Source of the DNA: a virus
Strand: one strand, 5' to 3'
Length of the DNA: 21,894 nt
IMG/VR virus record: IMGVR_UViG_3300008450_000527
Span: 1 to 21,894 of that record
How positions within the stretch are numbered: position 1 is the stretch's first letter; every line of letters starts with the position of its first letter. A program made the position numbers and the translations under genes. The notes under the pieces are model-generated. The model made no database searches. It saw nothing but the letters and a program-made list of their open reading frames with translations, and had not been told where the DNA came from. Shown here piece after piece: positions 1 through 7,434 of this stretch.

Positions 1-1
1 G

Positions 2-1720
2 ATCGTCGAACAACTCACGCGAACGTTCGGGGGTGCATCGGCTACGGCGGTCGCATCGTTCGACGGTCGTATGCGACAACTGAAGATCGGGCTGGATGAG
101 GCTGTGGAGTCGATTGGCTACGCGTTGCTGCCGTTCGCGGAACGGTTCGTCACGTTCATCAACAACAACATCGTTCCCGCTCTGCAGATCTTCGCGAACA
201 ACGTCGGAGAGAAGGGCTTGGGCAAGGCGGCGTCTCTCGGGATCGCGTCGATGGGCGACCTCGGGGATCGTGGTATTGACGCGTTCGAGAAGATCACGCT
301 GGGTACGTTGACGGCGGCGAAGTCGATCGTGGATCTGACGGAGAAGTTGGCACTAGCCGCGACGATCTTCGGAATGATTACCTACAACGCGAGTCTGACC
401 TTCAAGGCGATCGCCGCAGGCTATGGATCGGACGTCACGCAGGACGCGCTGAACGATGCGATTGCCAAGACTCCCGAACTGTTCGACAAGTTGCGTGGAT
501 CGGTTGCGCGCTCGGCTAAGGAACTCGATCAGGCGAAGTGGGGTCTGGGCGACTACACGCGCGCGCAGAACGATGCGAACAAGAAGAAGAAGCAAGGCAC
601 GGATCTCGAAGGCGACTACGGCGGCGCGGTTGCAGGATCGGCTAAGGACGTGAACAAGGGCGAGGACGCGCTGAAGGAATACGCTCGTCAGTTGACGGCG
701 ACGCAGAGCGCGCTGAAGTCCGTCAAGAGCGCAAGCCGCGATCTCCAGCGTGCTGATCTCGCCGTTATGGACTCGACCACGCGTCTCGCCGAGGCGCGTG
801 CTCGGTTCAATCAGATCATCCGAGGCTACGGGGCGAACTCGCCGCAGGCGGCTGATCGTCAGCGCGACTTGGCGCGCGCTCAGCGCGACGTCGAGCGGTC
901 GGGCTATGACGTCGAACAGGCGACGTTTGCGATTGCGGACGCGGAGCGTCAGTTGGCTCAGGTTCGAGCCGATCCAACGGCGACGCCCGACATGATCCGT
1001 GAGGCTGAGATCAGTCTTGCTGAGGCTCGTCTCGGAGTAGCGGACGCGACCGACGCCCAATGGCAGGCTACTCAGGATCTCAACGAGGCGCAGCGCGTTC
1101 TCGACATGACGATCAACGGCGCACGCGAAGGCAGCGAGGAATACACGCAGGCTCTCGAGGAACTCGAGGCGGCTCAGCGTTCGTATCAGGATGCGATCGA
1201 GTCTCAGATTGAGGCGCGCGAGCGCGAGGCTGAGGCGATCAAGAAGGTGCGTGAAGAGGAAGAGGCTCTGAAGAAGTTGCGCGAGAGTCTCCCGAAGGGG
1301 ACGACGTTCGACGAGGCTGGCAACGCGACTGCGCCGACGCCTGCGGCATCTGGGTCGAAGTTCCCGAACTTCATGGCTGCGGTCAAGGCGTTGCATCCCA
1401 ACGCGCCCTCGCTGAAGTCGAACACGCCCGTGAAGGCGTCGCGGATGGCGTTCCCGAACCTCTACAAGGAATACAAGGATGCGGGTCTGGCTCTCGCGGA
1501 GGGCGGCATCGTGCGACGTCCCACGACTGCGCTGATCGGAGAGGCTGGACCCGAGGCAGTCATTCCGTTGCGCGACATCTCGTCGCTCGGTAGCACCAAC
1601 GTGTACGTCACGGTGAACGCTGGGATGGGTGTTGACCCCGCTGTGGTGGGCGACGAGATCGTGAACATCTTGCAGCGGTACAACAGACGGAACGGTGCGC
1701 TGCCTTTGGCGGTGGCGTAG
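2..1720 (+). CDS. Tail tape-measure protein, C-terminal part (5'-truncated by window edge)
   Basis: The reading frame is open from base 2, so the gene starts upstream; the Met codon at 71 is internal. The tape measure sets tail length and is packed inside the tail tube. The visible part begins with a globular or hydrophobic stretch (ALLPFAERFVTFINNN), followed by a long Ala/Glu/Arg/Gln-rich coiled-coil segment (about residues 200-420 counted from base 71). It ends with the GGIVRRPTTALIGEAGPEAV stretch that is highly characteristic of tape-measure C-termini. The stop TAG abuts the ATG of the minor tail gene with no gap, so the two are probably translationally coupled. Position just before a minor tail gene is the standard siphovirus order. 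The family call is secure; total length cannot be told from the window. Confidence 0.9.
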   Translation: MVEQLTRTFGGASATAVASFDGRMRQLKIGLDEAVESIGYALLPFAERFVTFINNNIVPALQIFANNVGEKGLGKAASLGIASMGDLGDRGIDAFEKITLGTLTAAKSIVDLTEKLALAATIFGMITYNASLTFKAIAAGYGSDVTQDALNDAIAKTPELFDKLRGSVARSAKELDQAKWGLGDYTRAQNDANKKKKQGTDLEGDYGGAVAGSAKDVNKGEDALKEYARQLTATQSALKSVKSASRDLQRADLAVMDSTTRLAEARARFNQIIRGYGANSPQAADRQRDLARAQRDVERSGYDVEQATFAIADAERQLAQVRADPTATPDMIREAEISLAEARLGVADATDAQWQATQDLNEAQRVLDMTINGAREGSEEYTQALEELEAAQRSYQDAIESQIEAREREAEAIKKVREEEEALKKLRESLPKGTTFDEAGNATAPTPAASGSKFPNFMAAVKALHPNAPSLKSNTPVKASRMAFPNLYKEYKDAGLALAEGGIVRRPTTALIGEAGPEAVIPLRDISSLGSTNVYVTVNAGMGVDPAVVGDEIVNILQRYNRRNGALPLAVA

Positions 1721-3010
1721 ATGACGACGACGACCGCGTGGGGTGAGACGCTCGAAGTTCAGATGCAACTCGGGTTCCCCGTCAACGAGTTCACGATTGG
1801 CAACACGACCTCGGGAGTGATTGGAGATCCCAACTACTTCATCGGCGGCACGCTCGAAGGCATCGACGTCTCGCCCTACGTTCTCTCGCTGTCGACGTCT
1901 CGAGGACGTCCCGATCAACTCGCCCAGTTCACGGCGGGCAGCGCGACGATCCAACTCGACAATCGTGACCGTAGGTTCGATCCGATCAACGAGTCCTCGC
2001 CGTACTGGGATGCGACCGAGGGTCGTACTGGAGTCGTACCGCGACGGAAGGTGACGATCAAGTGCGACGGCGATCCCGTGTTCGTTGGTCGCATAACGGA
2101 CATCGACATCTCGTATGAGCCGACGCGCCTGACGGCGACCACGGAGAACTCTTCGGTGACGATCACGGCGGCTGACGACTTCCTCCTGCTCGCGAACACG
2201 TTCACGGCGTCTCCGATTACGCCCAGCGAACAGTTCTCTGGCGCGCGCGTCTCTGCGATCTTGGATCTCCCAGAAGTCGACTACCCGTCGACGAGTCGCG
2301 ACATCGACACGGGTGTTGCGGTCTTGGGTGGCGGGGCGACGTTCGCGATTGACGCGAACACGAACGTGCTGACCTATCTCCAAGAGATCACGAAGTCCGA
2401 AGAGGGCTTGCTGTTCGTCGACCGTACGGGCTGGCTGACGTTTCGCGAGCGCGTACTGCCATCGTTCGACAATCCCGTGCTGACGTTCGCAGACGACGGC
2501 TCTGGGATCGACTATCAGTCGATTGCGATTATCTACGGCTCGGAGTTCCTCTACAACCGCGTGTCGTGTTCGATCGTCGGCGGTACCGATCAGGTCGTCA
2601 ACAATCTGACGTCTCAGGAAGAGTTCGGGATCATCACGCTGTCGCTCAGCGATCTCTTGCTGAAGGACGACGCCGCTGCGCTCGAACTCGCGAACGTCCT
2701 GCTGGATCGCTACTCCCAGCCCCAGTATCGGTTCGACGCCGTTCAGGTGATCTACAACAACAAGACCGCGCTGCAACGCGAGGCGTTGACCCAACTCGAA
2801 GTGGGCGAACAGATCGAGGTGACGAGGACGTTCCGTACGGGTACGCCCGCCTCGGTGACGGAGGGCTACGTCGTCGAAGGCGTACGCCATACGATCTCGC
2901 CCCAGTCGCACAGCGTTGTGTACAGTCTGTCCGCGACGGACGTGCTGTACCCGTTCATCATAGGCGATCCCGTCTATGGCGTGATCGGGACGGTCAACGC
3001 GATCTCATAA
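1721..3010 (+). CDS. Minor tail protein (distal tail/baseplate-like)
   Basis: A 429-residue protein. Around residues 60-88 it carries RGRPDQLAQFTAG followed by LDNRDRRFDP, a signature of minor tail proteins in actinobacterial siphophages. The rest is beta-rich with many Thr/Val/Asp, as expected for a tail-tip hub or baseplate protein. The ATG directly follows the tape-measure stop. A short motif recurs near both ends (SGVIGDPNYFIGG near residue 31 and IIGDPVYGVIG near the C-terminus), which might be an internal repeat of a small beta element. Its role is probably assembly of the tail tip below the tape measure; the exact hub position is inferred from gene order only. Confidence 0.85.
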   Translation: MTTTTAWGETLEVQMQLGFPVNEFTIGNTTSGVIGDPNYFIGGTLEGIDVSPYVLSLSTSRGRPDQLAQFTAGSATIQLDNRDRRFDPINESSPYWDATEGRTGVVPRRKVTIKCDGDPVFVGRITDIDISYEPTRLTATTENSSVTITAADDFLLLANTFTASPITPSEQFSGARVSAILDLPEVDYPSTSRDIDTGVAVLGGGATFAIDANTNVLTYLQEITKSEEGLLFVDRTGWLTFRERVLPSFDNPVLTFADDGSGIDYQSIAIIYGSEFLYNRVSCSIVGGTDQVVNNLTSQEEFGIITLSLSDLLLKDDAAALELANVLLDRYSQPQYRFDAVQVIYNNKTALQREALTQLEVGEQIEVTRTFRTGTPASVTEGYVVEGVRHTISPQSHSVVYSLSATDVLYPFIIGDPVYGVIGTVNAIS

Positions 3011-3024
3011 GGTAGGCTGACGGT

Positions 3025-3303
3025 ATGGCGATCACAGGGACCAAGTTGTGGACGGATGAAACCGTCCTGTATGCGGTGGACATGAATCAGTACCTGATGC
3101 GTGGCATCAAGGTATTCGCAGACGCGGCGACGAGAGACGCGGCGTACGGTGGAGCGGGTGAGCCGACTCTCGAAGAGGGAGAAGTGTGCTACCTGCTCGA
3201 CACCAATCAAGTCTTGGCGTACAACGGTACGTCATGGAACAGCGTGGGCAGCGCGGTTGACGACGATCAGACGATCCTCGCGGCGCGCGTGTTCGGTGGA
3301 TAG
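3025..3303 (+). CDS. Small phage structural protein (tail-associated)
   Basis: A 92-residue protein. ATG 3025 is preceded by AAGGTAGG, a good ribosome binding site. The central pattern, FADAATRDAAYG..., then EGEVCYLLDTNQVLAYNGTSW, is a module I recognise from small phage tail proteins that lie downstream of minor tail genes (an 'ARDAA ... EG ... YLxDTNxxxxYxGxxW' pattern). No enzyme motif is present. It probably decorates the tail tip or forms part of a fibre, but that comes from location and module similarity. It belongs to the late operon and is followed after 9 bp by the next structural gene. Confidence 0.6.
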   Translation: MAITGTKLWTDETVLYAVDMNQYLMRGIKVFADAATRDAAYGGAGEPTLEEGEVCYLLDTNQVLAYNGTSWNSVGSAVDDDQTILAARVFGG

Positions 3304-3312
3304 GGAGACACG

Positions 3313-3678
3313 ATGGCAACATTCAGCAAGTCAATCCTCAGCGGCTCGACGGACGGTAAGGGCATCCTCGTTGCTGCGACTGCGACCGCAGGCACGCTCA
3401 TCCACACGGGTTCTTCGACGGCTACGACTCTCGACGAGGTCTGGCTGTATGCGATGAACACGGACACGACGGCACGCAAGTTGACGATCGAATGGGGTGG
3501 CGTTACCGCGCCCAACGATCTCATTGAGATGACTGTGCAGCCCGAGGCGGGTCTGACTCTCGTAGCCCCTGGGCTACTGATCAAGGGCAACGTGTCGTCG
3601 GCTCTGATCGTTCGCGCGTTCGCAGCGACTACGAACGTCATCACGATTCACGGATACGTCAACCGCATCGCGGTGTAG
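3313..3678 (+). CDS. Small beta-rich phage structural protein
   Basis: A 121-residue protein starting at ATG 3313, with GGGAG upstream as ribosome binding site. It is rich in Thr, Ala, Val and Ile in alternating patterns (LDEVWLYAMNTDTTARKLTI, MTVQPEAGLTLVAPG), suggesting a compact beta-sandwich as in tail-decorating or fibre-associated proteins. No signal peptide, membrane segment or catalytic motif is visible. It lies between another small tail protein and the glycine-rich tip protein, so a virion role is likely. The function cannot be stated more precisely from the sequence. Confidence 0.6.
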   Translation: MATFSKSILSGSTDGKGILVAATATAGTLIHTGSSTATTLDEVWLYAMNTDTTARKLTIEWGGVTAPNDLIEMTVQPEAGLTLVAPGLLIKGNVSSALIVRAFAATTNVITIHGYVNRIAV

Positions 3679-3680
3679 TC

Positions 3681-4499
3681 GTGGCGATCGTCGGCGGGAC
3701 GCGGTTCGGACAGCGCGAGCGCGTCTCTTCGTACACGCGCGGCTGGATGGGCAACTCACTTGACTTTGACTATCTCGTACAGGCTGGCGGCGGCGGCGGT
3801 CAGCGTTACACGGGTGGCGGTGGCGGTGGTGGTCAGGTTCAGTCGTGGGAGGCATCCGCACCCATCGGATTCGCGGCTGGCACAAGCGGCTCGATCGCGA
3901 TGACGATCGGCGCAGGCTCGACTGGTGCTGGTGGCAACTCTCAGATCGCTGGCGTACAGACCACGACTGGTGGTGGTAACTCGAACACGAACGCGGCTGG
4001 ATCGAATGGCGGCTGTGGTGGTGGACGTCAATACAACTACGCGCCACCGGGGACTGGCATCGCGGGTCCTCCACGTCAAGGCTATGACGGTGGATGGGGT
4101 GGTGGCGGTACGGCGGCTGCGGCTGATCTCGCGACGAACAACGGCGCGGCTGGACGTTCGACGACGATCCGTGGCACGCTCGAATACTTCGGCGGTGGAG
4201 GTTCGGGATCGGGCTACGCGACTGGTGTTGGTGGCACGTCTGGTGGCATCGGTGGTGGCGGTAACTACAACACGGCGGGTGGTACGAACACAGGTGGTGG
4301 TGGCGGCGCGTCGCTGAACGATCCTCCGTACTCGAACGCTGGCGGCTCGGGCATCGTGATCGTTCGCGTCTACGAGTCCGATCTAGGCGTCGGACGTCAG
4401 ATGCGTAGGAAGATCAGCGGTCAGAGTTCAACGACCTACAATCTTCCCCACGAGACGTTCACCTTCACGGGTACGGGCACGTTGACTTGGAACCGCTAA
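3681..4499 (+). CDS. Glycine-rich tail tip/adhesin-like protein
   Basis: A 272-residue protein with a GTG start 2 bp after the previous stop. It is dominated by runs of Gly interspersed with Ala, Ser, Thr and Asn, starting at LVQAGGGGG near residue 34. The Gly-rich part ends in GGSGIVIVRVYESD, the strand that typically closes the glycine-rich domain of phage tail-tip and receptor-binding proteins. A C-terminal strand FTFTGTGTLTW follows. In T-even-like phages such domains form polyglycine-helix sandwiches that bind the host surface; here the same role is inferred from composition and position at the end of the tail operon. A direct host receptor cannot be named. Confidence 0.7.
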   Translation: MAIVGGTRFGQRERVSSYTRGWMGNSLDFDYLVQAGGGGGQRYTGGGGGGGQVQSWEASAPIGFAAGTSGSIAMTIGAGSTGAGGNSQIAGVQTTTGGGNSNTNAAGSNGGCGGGRQYNYAPPGTGIAGPPRQGYDGGWGGGGTAAAADLATNNGAAGRSTTIRGTLEYFGGGGSGSGYATGVGGTSGGIGGGGNYNTAGGTNTGGGGGASLNDPPYSNAGGSGIVIVRVYESDLGVGRQMRRKISGQSSTTYNLPHETFTFTGTGTLTWNR

Positions 4500-4771
4500 T
4501 GGCGCACTTCGCTCTTCTCGACTCGAACAACGTCGTGACCAACGTCGTCGTCGTCGACAACGTAAGGCTCGGCGACGATCCGACGCTGGAGGAGGCTCGA
4601 GGCGTCGCGTATCTCCAAGCGATCTTCGGAGAAGAGACGCGCTGGGTTCAGACGTCGTACAACGCGCGGATCAGAGACATCTTCGCGAGTATTGGCGACC
4701 GCTACGATGAGGTGGCAGACAAGTTCATAACCGACCGACCACGACCCGAGGACGTCCTTCCAGATGACTGA
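4499..4771 (+). CDS. Small phage-conserved protein of the tail/lysis junction
   Basis: A 90-residue protein. Its ATG overlaps the previous stop (TAATG), which fits better than the in-frame ATG at 4487. The pattern MAHFALLDSNNVVTNVVVV ... AYLQAIFG ... WVQTSYNARIRDIFASIGDRYD matches a small family I recall from many aquatic phages (MAxFAxLDxNNxVxxVxVV ... WVQTSYN ... AxIGxxYD), usually beside tail-fibre genes. Its function is unknown; it may be a tail-fibre accessory or assembly protein. The start is set by translational coupling, and the C-terminus ends just before the first lysis-cassette gene. Confidence 0.6.
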   Translation: MAHFALLDSNNVVTNVVVVDNVRLGDDPTLEEARGVAYLQAIFGEETRWVQTSYNARIRDIFASIGDRYDEVADKFITDRPRPEDVLPDD

Positions 4772-4784
4772 TTGGAGACTGACG

Positions 4785-5006
4785 ATGTATCAGATCAGAG
4801 AGTTCATCGAGCGCAACCCTGTGCGCGTTGCTGCGGTCGTCTCGTCGATCGTCGCGCTGTTCCTTCCTGTATTCGCGCCAGATCTGCCTGTTGATCAGGC
4901 GGTGATCTTCGTGCTCGCCGCGCTCGGTCTTGGCGAGTATGCGCAACGTGTCGAAGATCGCAAGACGGATAAGGCTCTTCGCAAGTCGCCTCCGCGCAAG
5001 AAGTAG
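4785..5006 (+). CDS. Holin-like small membrane protein (two TM segments)
   Basis: A 73-residue protein. I place the start at ATG 4785 because GGAG lies 7 bases upstream; the in-frame ATG at 4764 has no well-placed ribosome binding site. Two hydrophobic segments (about residues 14-31 and 36-50) are joined by a short PDLPVDQ turn. They are followed by a highly basic tail ending KSPPRKK. This is the layout of small phage holins, which open the cell membrane so that endolysin reaches the wall. It sits 6 bp before the peptidase gene, which supports a lysis role. It could instead be another small membrane protein, since holins have no sequence signature. Confidence 0.6.
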   Translation: MYQIREFIERNPVRVAAVVSSIVALFLPVFAPDLPVDQAVIFVLAALGLGEYAQRVEDRKTDKALRKSPPRKK

Positions 5007-5012
5007 TTGACG

Positions 5013-5519
5013 ATGACGCGTCCGTACACGGGAACGTCAGACGGCATCGCGTCTGGAGCACGCGCTGGACTCGTCGAGTTCGTCAAGCAAGTCGAGACGC
5101 GTACAGATCGCGCACTCTGGAACAACGGGACGTGGGGCGTTCGCAAGATGCGTGGGAAGGACTCGCTGTCCGTGCACGCGACTGGGCGTGCGGTTGATCT
5201 CTCGTATCGGCGTATGAGCGATGGTCGTGGCAAGAAGGACGGGCGACGCTACGCGCAAGTGCTGATGAACTGGATGACGCGCAACGCGGACGCTCTCGGC
5301 TTGGAGATGTGTATTGACTATGCGGTACCGCGCCACGGACGGGCGTACAAGTGCGATCGCGACGGCTGGGTGCGTTATACCAAGCACACGGTGACGGGTG
5401 GCGGCTCTCCGTCGTCCGATTGGATCCACGTCGAGTTGTCGCCGAAGATGGCTGACGATCCCGCTGGGATCGCGCGCGCGTTCGAGTCTCTGACGCCAGA
5501 TCTCTTCGAGAAGGCGTGA
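5013..5519 (+). CDS. Endolysin-type peptidase of the M15 (D-Ala-D-Ala carboxypeptidase/endopeptidase) fold
   Basis: A 168-residue protein from ATG 5013; a TTG at 5007 is the other possible start. It contains the zinc-binding pattern of M15 peptidases: SVHATGRAVDL gives His55 and Asp62, and DWIHVEL gives His139 with Glu141 nearby. M15 enzymes cut D-Ala-containing peptide bonds in peptidoglycan, and phage members act as endolysins. No cell-wall-binding domain or signal peptide is visible, so export would depend on a holin. It lies between two small membrane proteins (4785-5006 and 5521-5772), a classic lysis cassette. Confidence in the fold is good; the exact cleaved bond is not visible in the sequence. 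Confidence 0.75.
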   Translation: MTRPYTGTSDGIASGARAGLVEFVKQVETRTDRALWNNGTWGVRKMRGKDSLSVHATGRAVDLSYRRMSDGRGKKDGRRYAQVLMNWMTRNADALGLEMCIDYAVPRHGRAYKCDRDGWVRYTKHTVTGGGSPSSDWIHVELSPKMADDPAGIARAFESLTPDLFEKA

Positions 5520-5520
5520 G

Positions 5521-5772
5521 ATGGATCAGGGGATTGCGCTCGTCGTCGTCGCGGTAATCACAGCGGTTGGTGGCATCATCGTCGCCGTCATCCAGTCCTC
5601 GAGACGGGAGAACCGCAGGGACCACGCGTCTGTCGCGGCGGCTCTTCTCAAACTGCACAACGCCTCGCAGAAGGCTAGCCTTGCCATAGGCAGGGTCGAG
5701 GTCAAGTTGGATCGCCACCTGTTGGATCACGAGAAGGGTGAACACGATGGGATTGCTCGACGAGATACGTGA
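5521..5772 (+). CDS. Small membrane protein, DUF2746-like (second holin candidate)
   Basis: An 83-residue protein. ATG 5521 follows the peptidase stop by one base. One N-terminal transmembrane segment (about residues 5-24, Val/Ile/Ala-rich) is followed by a charged helical region (RRENRRDHASVAAALLKL ... VEVKLDRHLLDH). This one-helix plus coiled-coil layout matches the DUF2746-like proteins next to lysin genes in actinobacteriophages, which are holin or holin-partner candidates. The C-terminus overlaps the next gene by 26 bp. Its membrane topology is clear; the lysis role is inferred from neighbours. Confidence 0.6.
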   Translation: MDQGIALVVVAVITAVGGIIVAVIQSSRRENRRDHASVAAALLKLHNASQKASLAIGRVEVKLDRHLLDHEKGEHDGIARRDT

Positions 5773-5971
5773 TGAGGGACGACGCGTCACCAAGACGGAA
5801 CGTTTCCTTGCACAGTTCAGCGAAGAGGACAGGCGCGATCTAGTCGAGGCGTTGTCGGATCATTCGATCCCGATGCCGTCGATCGTTCGCGCTCTTCACA
5901 AGCGCGGAGTGAGCGTGACGCTCGATCAGGCGTATGGTCTGCGAAGGAGGCTCGCGAATGAGTCTCGGTGA
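5747..5971 (+). CDS. Small helical protein with possible helix-turn-helix (unknown function)
   Basis: A 74-residue protein. ATG 5747 is chosen because GAAGGG lies upstream at good spacing; GTG 5738 is in frame but is itself part of the ribosome binding site. After an N-terminal LLDEIRDEG the region SEEDRRDLVEALSDHSIP then MPSIVRALHKRGVSVTLDQA could form a small helix-turn-helix. The N-terminal 'DEIRDE' is repeated in the next gene's N-terminus (MSLGDEIRDES), hinting that the two proteins share a docking tag or arose by duplication. It overlaps the phosphoesterase gene by 14 bp. I do not recognise its family. Confidence 0.5.
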   Translation: MGLLDEIRDEGRRVTKTERFLAQFSEEDRRDLVEALSDHSIPMPSIVRALHKRGVSVTLDQAYGLRRRLANESR

Positions 5972-7019
5972 CGAGATCAGAGACGAGTCGTCGACGCTCG
6001 ACAAGGCTGAGTTGATCCGCGCGCGTCGCGCGAAGGAACAAGCGGAGCGTGAAGTGAGTCGGCTACTCGACGAGTTGGAGAGAGCACAGAAGGCGTTGGC
6101 AATCGTCGGAAGTCTCGACGAGGCTGCGCTGCAACCTCCGAAGTGGATGAACGTCGGCAAGCCGAAGATCGGACGCGCGACGCCGATCGTGATGCTGTCG
6201 GACACGCACTTCGACGAGGTCGTGAACCCAGATGAGATGGAAGGGCTGAACGCGTACAACCGCGAGATCGCCGTGATGCGCCTCGAGCGTTGGTCGCAGA
6301 ACGTCGTGAAGTTGGCGCGGAACTATCTCGCGGGACTCCAGTACGACGGGATTGTGGTGATGCTCGGTGGCGACATCTTCTCGGGCGACATCCACGAGGA
6401 ACTCGCGGAGACGAACGAGGACACCATGCTCGGCTCGTTGCTGTTCTGGAGTGAACAGATCGCCGCTGCGCTGGATCTTCTTCAGCGCGAGTTTAGGCAG
6501 ATGCACGTTGCGTCGGTGATGGGCAACCACGGACGGATGACGCGCAAGCCGCGAGCGAAGTTGCGTGCGCGGACGAACTTTGACTGGCTGCTGTCGAAGA
6601 TGGTGCAACGGCACTTCCGCGACAACAGCAAGATGACGTTCGATGTTCCCGAGTCGGCTGACGTTCTCGTGCGCGTGTACGACCATGGGCAGTTGATGAC
6701 GCACGGCGATCAGGTCAACGGCGGTGGTGGCATCGGCGGGATCTACCCGCCCGTGATGCGTCTGCGTGCGCGCAAACAGCAACGGCATCTGCAAGTCGGC
6801 TCGTCGTTCGAGACGCTGTGGATGGGGCATTGGCATCAGTACCTGAGTACGCCGTCGCTGATCGTGAACGGATCGCTGAAGGGCTATGACGAGTATGCGA
6901 TGGTGAGCAACTTCGCCTTTGAGCAACCACAGCAGGCGTTCGCGATCGTTACCCCTGAGCGTGGCGTGACGATTCAGGCACCCGTGTTCTGCATGGATCG
7001 CAAGCGGGAGAAGTGGTGA
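5958..7019 (+). CDS. Calcineurin-like metallophosphoesterase
   Basis: A 353-residue protein. ATG 5958 has GAAGGAGG 7 bases upstream; the in-frame ATG 5934 is upstream of that site and less likely. All metal-binding blocks of the family are present: SDTH (81-84), GGDIFSGD (137-144), GNHGR (189-193), THGDQ (248-252) and GHWH (290-293). Such enzymes use two metal ions to hydrolyse phosphodiesters or phosphomonoesters. Residues 1-50 form a charged helix before the domain. It sits between the lysis cassette and the late/early boundary. The substrate is unknown; DNA end processing (SbcD/Mre11-like) and nucleotide turnover are both possible. Confidence 0.85.
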   Translation: MSLGDEIRDESSTLDKAELIRARRAKEQAEREVSRLLDELERAQKALAIVGSLDEAALQPPKWMNVGKPKIGRATPIVMLSDTHFDEVVNPDEMEGLNAYNREIAVMRLERWSQNVVKLARNYLAGLQYDGIVVMLGGDIFSGDIHEELAETNEDTMLGSLLFWSEQIAAALDLLQREFRQMHVASVMGNHGRMTRKPRAKLRARTNFDWLLSKMVQRHFRDNSKMTFDVPESADVLVRVYDHGQLMTHGDQVNGGGGIGGIYPPVMRLRARKQQRHLQVGSSFETLWMGHWHQYLSTPSLIVNGSLKGYDEYAMVSNFAFEQPQQAFAIVTPERGVTIQAPVFCMDRKREKW

Positions 7020-7264
7020 GCGACACAGTCGTGTGGATCAAGTGGGCTGATGCCCATACGTCGGATGGTGGCTGGCTGGATCTCGACGCGTACGAAGATG
7101 ACGGCGAAGTGATCGTGGACACGGTCGGGTTCCTCGTTCCGATCGACGCCGCGGGTAGCAAGCATGGTCACGTGACCGTCTGGCAGACGCGTTGCGACAA
7201 CGAAGGAATACACGCGATGCACATCCCTGTTGGCATGGTGCGTTCGATGATCGTTCTCGCGTAG
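7016..7264 (+). CDS. Small phage-conserved protein, unknown function
   Basis: An 82-residue protein; GTG 7016 overlaps the phosphoesterase stop (GTGA) and has GGGAG 5 bases upstream, while GTG 7013 is the alternative. The pattern VVWIKWADAHTSDGGWLDLD ... VGFLVP ... TVWQTRCDNEG ... IPVGMVRSMIVL resembles a small family of phage proteins of about 70-90 residues (WxDA ... GW ... TVGxL ... IPxGMVRxxxxL). It is probably a small beta-barrel. No membrane segment or catalytic motif is visible. It is the last gene before the 170-bp non-coding gap, so it may close the late transcription unit. Confidence 0.55.
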   Translation: MSDTVVWIKWADAHTSDGGWLDLDAYEDDGEVIVDTVGFLVPIDAAGSKHGHVTVWQTRCDNEGIHAMHIPVGMVRSMIVLA

Positions 7265-7326
7265 TTCTCGCGTGCTACGGTGCGCCAGCCGAGTCGTTCC
7301 CCTTCTCCGACGCGGTCGGGTCGAGA

Positions 7327-7353
7327 CGCCGCCAGTTCGCAAGGCTGGCGGCG
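7327..7353 (+). terminator. Strong GC-rich hairpin at the late/early boundary (possible terminator)
   Basis: CGCCGCCAG (7327-7335) and CTGGCGGCG (7345-7353) are perfect reverse complements with a 9-base loop. An AGACG/CGTCT pair flanks the stem with a bulge on one side. No T-run follows, so a classical intrinsic terminator is not shown; actinobacterial phages often use T-poor hairpins. The rest of the gap 7265-7434 holds a TGCTAGACT -10-like element (7383-7391), a small hairpin GTTGAG-GGA-CTCGAC (7403-7417) and the AAGGAGGG ribosome binding site of the next gene. Confidence 0.5.
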
Positions 7354-7382
7354 GCTCCCCGTCTGAGGGTCGTTCCGTCTCC

Positions 7383-7391
7383 TGCTAGACT
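7383..7391 (+). promoter_or_regulatory. Possible extended -10 promoter (TGCTAGACT)
   Basis: TGC-TAGACT fits the extended -10 form TGN-TANNNT and sits 44 bases before the ATG at 7435, just after the boundary hairpin. No -35 box like TTGACA lies at the proper distance, so it would have to rely on the extended -10. A CTAGACT also occurs before the ParB-like gene at 19411-19417. Placement at the start of a new gene block supports it, but one element is weak evidence. Confidence 0.3.
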
Positions 7392-7434
7392 TGTCTCGTC
7401 GGGTTGAGGGACTCGACTTCACGAAGGAGGGAAG

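Noticed and set aside
353-2911. Long open reading frame of 852 codons on the - strand
   Set aside because: It lies antisense to the tape measure and minor tail genes, has a very Arg-rich unusual composition and no domain; it is a by-product of high G+C codon use on the + strand.
3781-4310. Gly-codon repeats as a CRISPR or tandem-repeat array
   Set aside because: The repeats are irregular GGT/GGC codon runs of a coding glycine-rich domain, without spacers of constant length.
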